Numbered from the stretch's first letter, positions 38,336 to 47,292 are shown. The stretch: DNA of 64,000 bases from Euglena gracilis (GCA_039621445.1 CP154955.1:58397804-58461803); one strand, 5' to 3'. Translations and numbers: made by a program. Notes: a model not told the origin generated them from the letters alone.

Positions 38336-38669
38336 GGAAATGAATCAAAGTGGTGTCCAGCAACAAAATGTTCAATGGTGGGTGGATGCAGCTGGAGGTG
38401 CATCTTTTGTGAACATCAAGGTCGGTCTGCCCGCTGTGGTGTGTGAAATGGTTTTCTTGAAGTACATGGACGGCTGCCCTCGGCAAACTAGAACGGTGTT
38501 GTATTTGGTGTTGAGCTACTTGAAGAGGTACCCAAAAGTGGAACAGTTTGGACACATCTGTCCGCGAGGGCATGAACTGGGTGATCGTCAAGCACGTGCA
38601 CTGGTGTCTCGTGGTATTGAACATTTGTATTGTGTTATGCAAGAGATCGACGTGCGGCACGGGTTTTTT
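38336..38669 (+). CDS. Probable exon of an unknown protein, truncated by a MITE
   Basis: Preceded by a strong acceptor (CTGTCATTCCTTCAG). The frame REMNQSGVQQQNVQWWVDAA, GGASFVNIKVGLPAVVCEMV, then CPRQTRTVLYLVLSYLKRYP, FGHICPRGHELGDRQARALV and IEHLYCVMQEIDVRHG has the composition of a folded protein with regular hydrophobics. It ends in a left-truncated C-run MITE. A transposase or other element protein is possible given the setting, but no catalytic motif is recognised. A real coding exon is likely; its identity is unknown. Confidence 0.5.
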
Positions 38670-38835
38670 TGACCCGGCCAATGAAATTCCTTTGGTACCC
38701 CTTTATTGTCCCCCCCCCCTTTATTGTCCGGTCGGGCCTCCCAGGAGCAGGTCGGTGGGACAATAAAGGGGGGGGGTATTGTCCGGTCAGGCCTCCCGGG
38801 GAGAGGTCGGTGGGACCATAAGGGGGGTACTTTTC
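38670..38835. mobile_element. C-run MITE, TTTATTGTCC subfamily, left-truncated
   Basis: Begins inside the core (CCCGGCCAATGAAATTCCTT, TGGTACCCCTTTATTGTCC), then the stem-loop GTCGGGCCTCCCAGGAGCAGG, and ends GGGACCATAAGGGGGGTA. Confidence 0.75.
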
Positions 38836-38875
38836 GACGCCAAAGGCGCCGGAAAAAATTGCTATTTTTATATAT

Positions 38876-38974
38876 AAATCAACAGACACTAACGATTTCA
38901 GCAGGGGCGCCGGGCCGTGCGAGCGAAGCGAGCGGCCCGGCGCCCCTGCTGAAATCGTTAGTGTCTGTTGATTT
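38876..38974. repeat. Perfect hairpin, 42-bp arms
   Basis: Left arm 38876-38917, right arm 38933-38974, loop of 15 (TGCGAGCGAAGCGAG). The arms are perfectly complementary and include ACTAACGATTTCAGCAGGGG and CGCCGGGCCG. CACTAACGATTTC also echoes the 33-bp unit that follows (CACTAACAAACG). Confidence 0.92.
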
Positions 38975-39084
38975 ACTAAAACCTATTTCGTCTGGGCCCG
39001 CACGCCTGTCTTGAAAATTCATTCGACCGATGCACCTGGCTTGAGTTTTGGCCGTTTTTTTTCATTTTTTTCAAGAAAACGTAC

Positions 39085-39238
39085 GCCGTCTTGGAAATCG
39101 TTTTACACTAACACATCCCTGTCTTTGAAATCGTTTTACACTAACAAACGCCTGTCTTGGAAATCGTTTTACACTAACAAACGCCTGTCTTGGAAATCGT
39201 TTTACACTAACGGATCCCTGTCTTGGAAATCGTTTGCT
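39085..39238 (+). repeat. 33-bp tandem array, left
   Basis: Five units of CTGTCTTGGAAATCGTTTTA, CACTAACAAACGC. The same unit in the same orientation forms 40675-40905. Confidence 0.95.
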
Positions 39239-39245
39239 CTTTGAT

Positions 39246-39672
39246 CATTGCTGGCACTTCGTTTAAAACGAAGTAAAAAAAAACACGTTTTTTTTAAAAA
39301 AAAACATGTTTTTTTTAAAAAAAACAAAAAAACGCCATTGAGGGTCCAGGGCAAAAAATTTTTTTGCCTTTAATTTTAGCTTTTTTTGCCCATCCTCGGT
39401 CAGAGAAAGACACCAAATTTGGGACGTTTCAAGTTGAAACATCCCAAAATGGCAGAAAAATGCCCATTTTTGACCATTCTTGTTGAAGACAACCAAAATT
39501 ATTGGTTTTCAAGTCATTTGAGCTAAGATTGGTTCACCCTTGCGATCAAAGGCAAAATTTGGACCATCATTTTCCCCTTTGTTTTTTTTGCCGTTTTTTT
39601 TGCCCGTTTTTTTAAATAAAAAACAAAAAAAAACGTTTTTTTTTAAAAAAAACAAAAAAAACGCCAGCTATG
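39246..39672. mobile_element. hAT-like MITE (427 bp), 8-bp TSD
   Basis: Ends CATTGCTGGC and GCCAGCTATG; TCTTTGAT is duplicated exactly (39238-39245, 39673-39680). T/A runs lie near both ends. Same family as 28526-28947. Confidence 0.9.
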
Positions 39673-39684
39673 TCTTTGATGATG

Positions 39685-39988
39685 GGGGGTAGATTTGGCC
39701 TGGGGGGGGGTTGTGGGCAGACCCTAGGGTTGCCAAAGGTCGCCATGGTCGCCAAAGGTCGTGGGTGGGTCGATGTCAAAAAATGCGCTCCACGGCAAAT
39801 TAGCGCAACATACACACAAAAGGTGTTGCACACACAAGGGATTTTTTTTTTAGGGCCCTGGAACAGTTGCCTACGCCGCTACAATGCAAAAAAGACTGAG
39901 TAGGAAATACCCATAGCAACCTTTGGCGACCGTGGGCAGACCCTAGGGTCTGCCCACAACCCCCCCCCCCAGGCCAGATCCGGGAGCC
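39685..39988. mobile_element. MITE (304 bp) with ~10-bp TSD, MULE-like
   Basis: TTTGATGATG is duplicated at 39675-39684 and 39989-39998. The ends share GATTTGGCCTGGGGGGGG, TTGTGGGCAGACCCTAGGGT as inverted repeats of ~45 bp. A 9-10-bp duplication and long termini suggest a Mutator-like element. It contains a core (39831-39876) resembling the 77-bp satellite at 44.2 kb. Confidence 0.85.
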
Positions 39989-40042
39989 TTTGATGATGGT
40001 GATATGTTCTTCTTGTCCTCAGTTTTTGTTCTTAATGGCTAA

Positions 40043-40498
40043 ACGGGCGAACCTTGTGGCGTTGGCCGGACTGAAACCTCCGCCCCCCCTGAGGAATTTG
40101 TTGCTGCGATCCGCAAAATTTCTGAGGGCGGTAAGCAGGAGGCAGATGACCCGGTGAACGGCCCCTTGTTTGCTAAGAAAGAAACCAAGAGACTTTCCGG
40201 AGCGCAAGGCGTCCAACGATCCGGTATCCTACATTTTCTGACTTTTGTTGATTTTTGTGCGGATAACGGGTTAAAGTATGACTCGTTGGACGAATATTTG
40301 CGAGGTTGGGCTCGTCGCACCATTTTTCCGGTGTATTTGTTTGACGATGAGGCTGACGTGGAAAGTTGCAAACAACAGCGGGCCACACAGAACTTCCGCA
40401 GGAAGTTATGTGAACGGTATGATGAGGGCGTACAATGCAACGGCCCCGAAAATTGCCTTGGCTGCCTTCGTGGATCGTCAATTTCCGTTGCTGAATGA
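40043..40498 (+). CDS. Unknown ORF inside the composite element
   Basis: Open for ~150 codons from a TAA at 40040 to TGA at 40496-40498; no ATG at the start, so it is probably an exon (CTTCTTGTCCTCAG acceptor at 40008-40021) or a fragment. Readable blocks: RSGILHFLTFVDFCADNGLK, YDSLDEYLRGWARR, IFPVYLFDDEADVESCKQQR and CNGPENCLGCLRG. The first block vaguely resembles the SAM-like N-domain of tyrosine recombinases (as in Cryptons), but no catalytic Arg/His/Tyr set can be seen. Identity not established. Confidence 0.45.
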   Translation, partial: TGEPCGVGRTETSAPPEEFVAAIRKISEGGKQEADDPVNGPLFAKKETKRLSGAQGVQRSGILHFLTFVDFCADNGLKYDSLDEYLRGWARRTIFPVYLFDDEADVESCKQQRATQNFRRKLCERYDEGVQCNGPENCLGCLRGSSISVAE

Positions 40499-40674
40499 AT
40501 TTGCTGCCCCGGTGCTCAAACGTGAAAGAGGGGTGCGTGCCATGGAAGCAGCTCAACGTTGTGGGGTCCCCCCCCTTTCGTATCCACGTCCACCGCACTG
40601 CATCAACATCAACAGCACCACCGCCTCAGCTGTGTTTTGTTAACTCCTCACATCTTGCTTTTTTTAGGACCTTT

Positions 40675-40905
40675 TTTGTTTGTCTTGGAAATCGTTTTAC
40701 ACTGACGATCGCCTGTCTTGGAAATCGTTTTACACTAACGGTCGCCTGTCTTGGAAATTGTTTTACACTAACAAACGCCTGTCTTGGAAATCGTTTTTAC
40801 ACTAACAAACGCCTGTCTTGGAAATCGTTTTACACTAACAAACGCCTGTCTTGGAAATCGTTTTACACTAACAAACGCCTGTCTTGGAAATCGTTTTAAA
40901 ACTAA
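40675..40905 (+). repeat. 33-bp tandem array, right
   Basis: Seven units of CTGTCTTGGAAATCGTTTTA, CACTAACAAACGC, ending in a short hairpin (CTAACGGATT / ATCCGCTAG). Confidence 0.95.
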
Positions 40906-41002
40906 CGGATTCAGCCTGAAATCCGCTAGTGTCTGTAGAAATTCAAGACAGGCGTCGGGCCCAGGAAATAGGTTTTAAGCACTTTGGGACCCCCCCCCCA
41001 AA

Positions 41003-41141
41003 GTGACAAAACGGCCTGGACAAAGCAATGGACTGCCATGGGCACGTGCCGAACACCTTTTTGCTGAATTGCACCAGTTTGAGGTTGTTAATGCAAAGTA
41101 TCGTGGCACGGACCTCGCTTTAATGCGCAAGTCCATCTATG
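41003..41141 (+). other. Exon-like fragment, split by an element
   Basis: The frame GQSNGLPWARAEHLFAELHQ, FEVVNAKYRGTDLALMRKSI has normal composition. It is cut at 41142 by a G-run element with apparent CTATG duplication; the frame continues past the element for about 40 codons. No family recognised. Confidence 0.35.
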
Positions 41142-41659
41142 GGGGTGTCTGGGACGCGGGGGGGACGCGGGGGGGAACGCGGGGGGGGACGCGGGGGAGA
41201 TGGCATTTTTGGGACGGCGAAATTAGGAATTTGCTGCGAGCAATTTCTAGCCAAATTAGGATTCTACCACAACAAATTACCACCCCCCCCCCCATATTGT
41301 CCCAACCACCTTCCCACTGGGACCCCAAATGGACAATATGGGGGGGGGACAATATGGGGGTACGAAAGGAATTTCATTGGCCGAGCCAAAAAAAACCCCC
41401 GTCGGCCGGGCCAAGGGACATTGTGGGGGGGACAATATGGGGGGGGGGGTAGGCTAAACCCACCCCAAAATTAGGAATCACCCACCGCAAGTTAGGAATC
41501 ACCCACACCAAATTAGGAATCACCAATCTCAAATTTGCCTGAAATTAGGAATCAGCCTCCTGAATTTGGCTGTCTCAAGAACAAAATTTTGGTTCCAAAG
41601 TGGGATGCGGGGGGGACGCGGGGGGGGGGGACGCGGGGGAGACGCGGGGGAGACACCCC
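41142..41659. mobile_element. G-run-ended element (GGGGTGTCT), 518 bp
   Basis: Left GGGGTGTCTGGGACGCGGGG, right GCGGGGGAGACACCCC. The flanks duplicate CTATG (41137-41141, 41660-41664), or a TA within it. GACGCGGGGG words lie inside both ends. It contains a nested C-run MITE (41280-41449) and several AAATTAGGAATCACC words (41465-41560). Confidence 0.78.
41280..41449. mobile_element. C-run MITE, CATATTGTCC subfamily, nested full copy
   Basis: TA (41278-41279), CCACCCCCCCCCCCATATTG left; GACAATATGGGGGGGGGG, TA (41450-41451) right. Core GGTACGAAAGGAATTTCATT, GGCCGAGCC as in the 31.3- and 43.3-kb copies. Confidence 0.85.
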
Positions 41660-41729
41660 CTATGTCCTATGTTCCATAATCAACATGCGCCGCGCTGTAT
41701 TCATGCCCTACCCACCCTACTGCCCCACA

Positions 41730-41870
41730 GATACGCATGGATCGCCTGAACTGGAATGTCTTTGTAAATTGTGGAGGTGTAGAAGTAGCTGCACGCACAG
41801 TGATGGCTTCTGGGAAGTTGAAGTCACCTTCCATCCAGGGAGACCTCCCTCACTTTGATACTGTCAGACG
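41730..41870 (+). other. Exon-like fragment after a good acceptor
   Basis: Acceptor CCCTACTGCCCCACAG ends at 41730. The frame then reads IRMDRLNWNVFVNCGGVEVA, ARTVMASGKLKSPSIQGDLP, HFDTVR. It is followed by G-runs. No family recognised. Confidence 0.4.
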
Positions 41871-41943
41871 CGGGCCGGGGGGGGGTGAAATGGGGGGAGA
41901 GGGTCGTGGGGGGTCATGCAACGGCTCGCCGAACTTGGGACCA

Positions 41944-42027
41944 CCATGCCCCCCCCCCCAGTTAGTCACCCCCTTGGGGGGTGACTAAACCCTAAACCCT
42001 AAACCCTAAATGGGGGGGGGGGCAGGG
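41944..42027. mobile_element. Short C-run element with telomere-like units
   Basis: CCATGCCCCCCCCCCCAGTT, AGTCACCCCCTTGGGGGGTG, ACTAAACCCTAAACCCTAAA, then TGGGGGGGGGGGCAGGG and TA (42028-42029). The left side has CA instead of TA. It contains three CCCTAAA repeats (plant/algal-type TTTAGGG complement). Confidence 0.7.
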
Positions 42028-42029
42028 TA

Positions 42030-42970
42030 TAACACATTTTTGGGGGGGTTTGCCAAAAAAATCCTTCTGCTGGGCCTGGCATGGCATGGCGAGGGCGTCT
42101 GAAAAAGGGGTAAAACCCGAAAACGACCAAGAACGGCTTTTTCCCTTAAAGGGGGGGGGTGTGCCTTCAAAAACTGTGCAGCGGTGGTGGCGATGAATTG
42201 GTCATCTCCGTGATACCAATTACAACATAGGATTGTGTTATTATGGGGTTATTTGAAGGAGTAGGGTTAGGCGCTGATAGTAAATCAAGGACCTCCTGTG
42301 AGATTTTTCCTAAACCTTGGACCAGGTTTTGATTAACTTAAAATTAAGACTTTACAAACCTTGACCCTTCCAATAACCCTTGAAGGTGCCAACTGTTGGC
42401 AGACACTTTTGGAAATAATGCAAGTGTTCTCCAGTTTTTTTTGGAAAAATCGACTTTTTGGCCCAAAATCTCACCTTGGCAAAATGGTGAAAGTGGCTCC
42501 AGGTCAAAATTTACATTAGGTGCCTTTGGCGCCTGAGGAATCTTTCCTTGCTGTGGGACCCCCCCCACACCAGGCCATGGCTCGTTTCACACCCAACTCC
42601 CCGCCAGGCCCGATGCATTCAGCCAACAAGGGGTCTTAATTGAGATTGGCCAACCCCCTCACCCTGTACATATGGGAAGGCCTGGTGGGGGGGGGCAACC
42701 AACAACCAATTGGAAAATATTTTTTCACACACCAGAGATTTGAAGTTGGCAACTGGGGAGGGGGCTGAGGGCACTCCTGGAAAGCAGTTACAGCTAACGC
42801 CCGTATTCTTGAGTCAAGAATGACAAAATCTTTGACATGAATTTAACTCAATTTTTGAATTTTTTTGACAAGATCTTTGGAATTTTTTGACAAAATTTTA
42901 GGAAGATTTTGACCAATTCCAGAAATATTTTGACAAAATTTTTGAAGCGTTCTGGACAAAATCTTTGATC
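42030..42970. other. Spacer, nothing recognised
   Basis: Mostly unique with C/G runs near 42145, 42550 and 42690. 42830-42970 repeats TTTTGACAAAATTTTTGGA-like words. Confidence 0.5.
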
Positions 42971-43014
42971 CATTGTGGGCGCGATTTTTGGGCATCCGCA
43001 ATTTTCTGGGGGGG

Positions 43015-43165
43015 ACATTTGTCACTGGTGGAATGGGAGGAAGAATCACGTTCATTGTGCTACAGGATGTTGATCTTAAAATAGACTACACCAACAAAGA
43101 ACGTGAAATGGTGGATGGAACTGATGAAAGTGGAATGCCTCCTCCCTCTTCTACAGATGCGCGGT
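43015..43165 (+). other. Exon-like fragment
   Basis: The frame GTFVTGGMGGRITFIVLQDV, DLKIDYTNKEREMVDGTDES, GMPPPSSTD has protein-like composition. It runs to CTTCTACAG. Not recognised. Confidence 0.3.
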
Positions 43166-43347
43166 CAAAAAGGGCCATTTTTAGGGACTCAAATCGACCA
43201 AAAGTGCCATTTCAAGCACTTTTTGTTAAAATTTGGTCCAAAATGCTAAACTTTTTCAGTGCGAAGCGCCGGAAAAAAAAATTGACCTTTTGGGGGGATG
43301 GTAAGTGAGGGGGAGCAATCCCTAGCTCCATTGACAATAAACAAATA

Positions 43348-43522
43348 CCCCCCCCCCTTTATTGTCCCCCCCCCTTTATTGTCCCTGGGCCCCGGCCGAC
43401 GGGGGGGGGGTTTGGCCCGGCCAATGAAATTCCTTTGGTACCCCTTTATTGTCCCCCCCCCTTTATTGTCCGGTCGGGCCTCCCGGGGGCAGGTCGGTGG
43501 GACAATAAAGGGGGGGGGGTGG
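43348..43522. mobile_element. C-run MITE, TTTATTGTCC subfamily, full copy
   Basis: TA (43346-43347), CCCCCCCCCCTTTATTGTCC left; GGGACAATAAAGGGGG, GGGGTGG, TA (43523-43524) right. Core GGCCCCGGCCGACGGGG, GGCCAATGAAATTCCTTTGG and stem-loop GTCGGGCCTCCCGGGGGCAG. 175 bp. Confidence 0.87.
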
Positions 43523-43589
43523 TAGGTAGTTCCCCAAATGAGGAGAATATGTGGGCAGGTACGCTCCAGGTATTTGCTTAAGGACCCGG

Positions 43590-44070
43590 GGGGGGGGGTA
43601 CTGGCTAGCCAATCGGCTAGACACTGGAAAAAGTGGACTAGCAAGACCCTCCCTCCCCCGGACTGGAAAAATGAGGTTCTTAACAGGTTTTTGGCTGACT
43701 TTGTTCCAAAAATTCCAAAAAATGGCCAAAAACGGGCATTTTTGGTCATTTTGGGGGTCCCCAAAAAAATTTCCGCCACTTCGCGCCGGTCACTGGAAAA
43801 AAATTTTCTACTAGATAGCAGACCCCCCGGGGGGGGGGTCTGCTAGAAAACCCACTAGCCAAATTTGGACTAGCTGCAGTCCAGCCCCCCCCCCCCGGGG
43901 GGTACTGCAATCCGGCCCCAATATTTAGACTGGGCCCTACCGACTAGTCGACCGACTAGTCGGTGGCCTAGTCGGTTCCAGGGGGGGGGGGTACTGGCTA
44001 TGGGAGCAACTGGCTAGTCGGTCGACTAGTCGGTCGACTAGTCGACCGACTAGCCACTCTAATGTACCAA
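43590..44070. repeat. CTAGTCGG palindromic element
   Basis: GGTACTGGCTAGCC near 43600; GACTAGTCGACCGACTAGTC (43952-43971) and GGTCGACTAGTCGGTCGACT (44018-44037) near the right. C- and G-runs flank several words. Likely a MITE or a fusion of two; ends not resolved. Confidence 0.6.
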
Positions 44071-44169
44071 AAGGGGGGGTCACCGACCTTTTAAGCCCCC
44101 CCCCCAACATTGATTTGCCTTGTTTTGAACTAGAATTTCAAAGAAAACACGTCTAAAGCCTTCAAAGTT

Positions 44170-44640
44170 GTCAACACAAAGGATTTTGTTATTTTGGGGC
44201 CCTGGGACAGTTGAGCAACAAAAGGGATTGGCTTCCAAAACGGTTCGGTAACACAAGGGATTTTGCTATTTTGGGGCCCTGGGACAGTTGAGCAACAAAA
44301 GGGATTGGCTTCCAAAACGGTTCGGCAACACAAGGGATTTTGTTATTTTGGGGCCCTGGGACAGTTGAGCAACAAAAGGGATTGGCTTCCAAAACGGTTC
44401 GGCAACACAAGGGATTTTGTTATTTTGGGGCCCTGGGACAGTTGAGCAACAAAAGGAATTGGCTTCCAAAACGGTTCGGCAACACACGGGATTTTGTTAT
44501 TTTGGGGCCCTGGAACAGTTGAGAAACAAAAGGGATTGGCTTCCAAAACGGTTCGGCAACACAAGGGATTTTGTTATTTTGGGGCCCTGGGACAGTTGAG
44601 CAACAAAAGGGATTGGCTTCCAAAACGGTTCGGCAACAAT
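44170..44640 (+). repeat. 77-bp tandem satellite, six copies
   Basis: The unit is GGATTTTGTTATTTTGGGGC, CCTGGGACAGTTGAGCAACA, AAAGGGATTGGCTTCCAAAA, CGGTTCGGCAACACAAG. Copies are nearly identical. A partial relative lies in the MITE at 39831-39876. Confidence 0.95.
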
Positions 44641-44669
44641 ACTGAATACATCTCTTCCGGGGGGGGTTA

Positions 44670-44959
44670 GCACCCCCCCCTATTAGTCACCCTTGGGCCT
44701 CAGGCCAAAATTTTTTTGAAGGGAAATATTTTTCTTAAAAAAACACCGAATTTGGCCACCGGAAATTTTTTGTTGGTTGCCATCGATGAAAAGTGCACTG
44801 TAATGCCCCAAAACAACCTTGAAACCCCCAAGAATTAGGGCAGGGGGCAAAATTTAGGCCTAAAATGACCCCCCCCCCGAGTTAGTCACCCCCCCCCCTA
44901 TTAGTCACCCTTGGCCAAATTCCCCTCCCAAGGGGTCACTAACTGGGGGGGGGGCACGG
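44670..44959. mobile_element. C-run MITE, TTAGTCACCC subfamily (290 bp)
   Basis: TA (44668-44669), GCACCCCCCCCCTATTAGTC left; CACTAACTGGGGGGGGGG, CACGG, TA (44960-44961) right. Inverted TTAGTCACCC words at 44683, 44883 and 44904 and GGGGTCACTAA at 44933. Confidence 0.72.
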
Positions 44960-45059
44960 TAACTAACGTTTCCAGGGGGGTTTGTTTTTTCAAAGGTTGT
45001 TGGGAGGGCGAGTCTTTCTCCCCTAGATATTTTGTTTCGGTTGGCACCACCCCCCTCGT

Positions 45060-45672
45060 TCGAGATGCAAAATTGCACGGAATGCAAAGTCCTGGCGTGC
45101 TAACCTTTGGCTGACGATCCCCACCGCCATGCAGAAATCTGCACTGAATGCAAGGGCCTGGCGTGCTTGCCCTGCGCTGACGTACAACATGGCGGGGGTT
45201 CCCCTGGCGCCACCAGCCACACAAGTTCAGGCAACATCACCTTTGGAAACCCCGTCGATGGAAATGGAAGCGATTCAAGACACACCAAGGGAGCAAACAC
45301 AAAGTATGTCTACATGTCCTTCCTACAACGAACATCAGGGGTTTGTTTCTTTTTTTTGTCCCGAGTGCGGTTGGCACACACCCCCCTCCCCAAGAGCCGT
45401 GCGAAACCTGGCAAACCGTTCACAGCAACCCCCTCCACTTTATTCCGAAAAAAAAAACCCTGCCAGCGATGTTGGGTATCTGAAACGCAAAAGGGATGGA
45501 CCCGTATTTGGATCGCGTATACCTGACGATTTTTGCAACGGGATGCTCACTGCGTTCAAAGTGGGACAGCAGGTGGAACTTGGGTTCACGGTCAATCCCC
45601 AGAGTGGTCGGGAGTCTTTCTCTGTGGCCATTTTGAAGTTTAATGATGCCCTGAACAAAGACATTCCCAGGT
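45060..45672 (+). CDS. Probable exon, cysteine-containing unknown protein
   Basis: The best frame (from the ATG at 45129) gives 181 residues: a Ser/Thr/Pro-rich first half, FFCPECGWHTPPSP in the middle, then DGPVFGSRIPDDFCNGMLTA, FKVGQQVELGFTVNPQSGRE and FSVAILKFNDALNKDIPR. It stops beside CCCAG/GTGAGC, a good donor at 45671. The overlapping frame at 45107 has CTECKGLACLPC, a C-x2-C-x4-C-x2-C pattern, and a tandem diverged copy just upstream (CTECKVLAC then a stop at ~45101). Which frame is used cannot be decided. No family recognised. Confidence 0.42.
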
Positions 45673-46230
45673 GAGCAACTGACATTGCATCTAGTTCACG
45701 CCCCAAGTATGCATGTGCTTGTACGCTCCCCCACGTCCCTCTTGCTTTTTGCACTGCGGATTGCGGGTGTTTGCCCTCTCCCCCGGATCTCGGATTGCAT
45801 GAGCACAGATGACCCCCCATTGGTCCACCAGTGCAAACAGAAAACAATTTTGGAAAGGGGAAAAGGCGGGGGCCAAAAAGGGGGGTCTGAGTAATGAGAT
45901 TCAATTTGTGTGTCTGTTTTTCTGTCTCCGATGAAGCATTCATTTCCAGATGTTCGGTTTGCCCTGGGTTTTTTTTTGCATTTCATGAAACGGTGCTGTA
46001 CTGACGCTGTGGCGCACAGACCGTTCCTGTCACGGTTCCAGTGTGCGTGAGCCCTCGGTTATATTTGCTCGCACGAACGTTTCACTCATTCAAGGGTGGC
46101 TATGTTTCTCCGTTTGGGACATTTTTTTTGTCCCCCCCCAATTAGCTTATTTTGGCAAGGCCGCAAAAAGGGCTCAGAAAACCTCCAGAAACATCCGTTT
46201 CGGAAATTTTAACATTCGCCAGAAAAAAAA
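45673..46230. other. Spacer after donor site, probably intronic
   Basis: No convincing coding frame; pyrimidine-rich in parts. No repeats seen. Confidence 0.45.
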
Positions 46231-46232
46231 GT

Positions 46233-46410
46233 GATGACCCCCCCCCTTATTGTCTCCCCCCCCTTATTGTCCCTGGTCCCCGGCCGACGGGGGGTTTTTT
46301 TGGGCCGGCCAATGAAATTCCTTTGGTACGGTCTTATTGTCCCCCCCCCCTATTGTCCGGTCGGGCCTCCCGGGGGAAGGTCGGTGGGACAATAAGGGGG
46401 GGGGGGACGG
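46233..46410. mobile_element. C-run MITE, TTATTGTCC subfamily
   Basis: Left TGATGACCCCCCCCCCTTAT, right GGACAATAAGGGGGGGGGG, ACGG. Core GGCCGGCCAATGAAATTCCT, TTGG and the GTCGGGCCTCCCGGGGG stem-loop are intact. TA is replaced by TG and CA at the ends. Confidence 0.78.
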
Positions 46411-46448
46411 CAATCCAGCTGCGCAAAGAATGGACATATTTTGCATAG

Positions 46449-47169
46449 GGGGAGCACACGGCTGGCCGACGGCGTGACGGAAGCCGGGTCGGGTTGTCTA
46501 TCTCATATGGGTAGCAAATGCCTAATTTGGCGTGCCAGTTCCGAATTTTGAGTGGCAAATGCCTAATTTTGAGGATAAAATTCCTAATTTTGTGTGTAAA
46601 TTCTTACTTTTTGAGTGGCAAATGCCTAATTTTGTGTAAAATCCCGTTTTCATATGGAAAATGCACAATTTTGTTTGGCATGAGTGGCATGGAAATGCTT
46701 CATGTTGGGTGCCAAATCTTAATTTCGGATGTGCGTTTTGAATTATCTTTCGAATTCTACAAGAGGGGCTACAATTTTGGGTCACTTGAAACCATTTCAC
46801 ACAATATTTGAGCCTTTTTTTGTCCATTATTAGGTACCTTCGTCCATTGTTAGGTAATTTTGCCAGTGGGACACCAGCTGAGCCATTCGAATAATATGTA
46901 GGCAAATGGCCCTTCACAATGACTGTAGAATGACCCAAAAAAAAGGGTGAAATGGTCAAAATTGGTCAAAAAAGTCCAAAAATGGCAAAATTGACAAAAA
47001 TTGACGAAAAATGACTTCAAATGGGCAAAAATGCAGCCTCCACCAACGCTGAACATGACATTGAAGGGAGATTGGCGGCGAAATTGTTTCTGCATTACAA
47101 GGCTGAGGCTCGGGTCATTTTCCTGTGAGTCACACGGCTGGCCGACGGCTGGCCGACGGCGTGCTCCCC
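46449..47169. mobile_element. G-run-ended element (GGGGAGCAC), 721 bp
   Basis: Ends GGGGAGCAC and GTGCTCCCC; CATAG is duplicated (46444-46448, 47170-47174). ACACGGCTGGCCGACGGCGT occurs just inside both ends. Internal GTGGCAAATGCCTAATTTTG repeats (46510-46640). No coding capacity. Confidence 0.85.
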
Positions 47170-47204
47170 CATAGAGAAAAAAAAAATTGGTGGTGGGGGT
47201 CCTC

Positions 47205-47292
47205 GAGCCCCCCCCCCTTAATTGTCCCCCCCCTTATTGGTTAATTGGGGCTGCGAAGGAGCCCGGCCATTTGACAAATGGGGGGGTGAGGG
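47205..47292. mobile_element. C-run element, TTAATTGTCC type
   Basis: CCCCCCCCCTTAATTGTCCC, TTATTGGTTAATTGGGG, right end GGGGGGGTGAGGG then TA (47293-47294). The right end matches the element at 51333-51548. Left end uncertain. Confidence 0.6.

Larger units (their letters stand above)
38876..40980. mobile_element. Composite foldback-type element with 33-bp arrays
   Basis: An inverted pair marks the two ends: AAACCTATTTCGTCTGGGCC, CGCACGCCTGTCTTGAAAAT at 38979-39022, and its reverse complement near 40940-40977. Inside each end is an array of a 33-bp unit and a hairpin (the right-hand hairpin, 40905-40930, is shorter). Between them are two nested MITEs and an ORF at 40043-40498. Target duplications were not found. 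Confidence 0.65.

Noticed and set aside
39085-39238. CRISPR-like array
   Set aside because: The 33-bp units are contiguous with no unique spacers, so this is an ordinary tandem repeat in a eukaryotic setting. The same applies to the 77-bp and 47-bp arrays.
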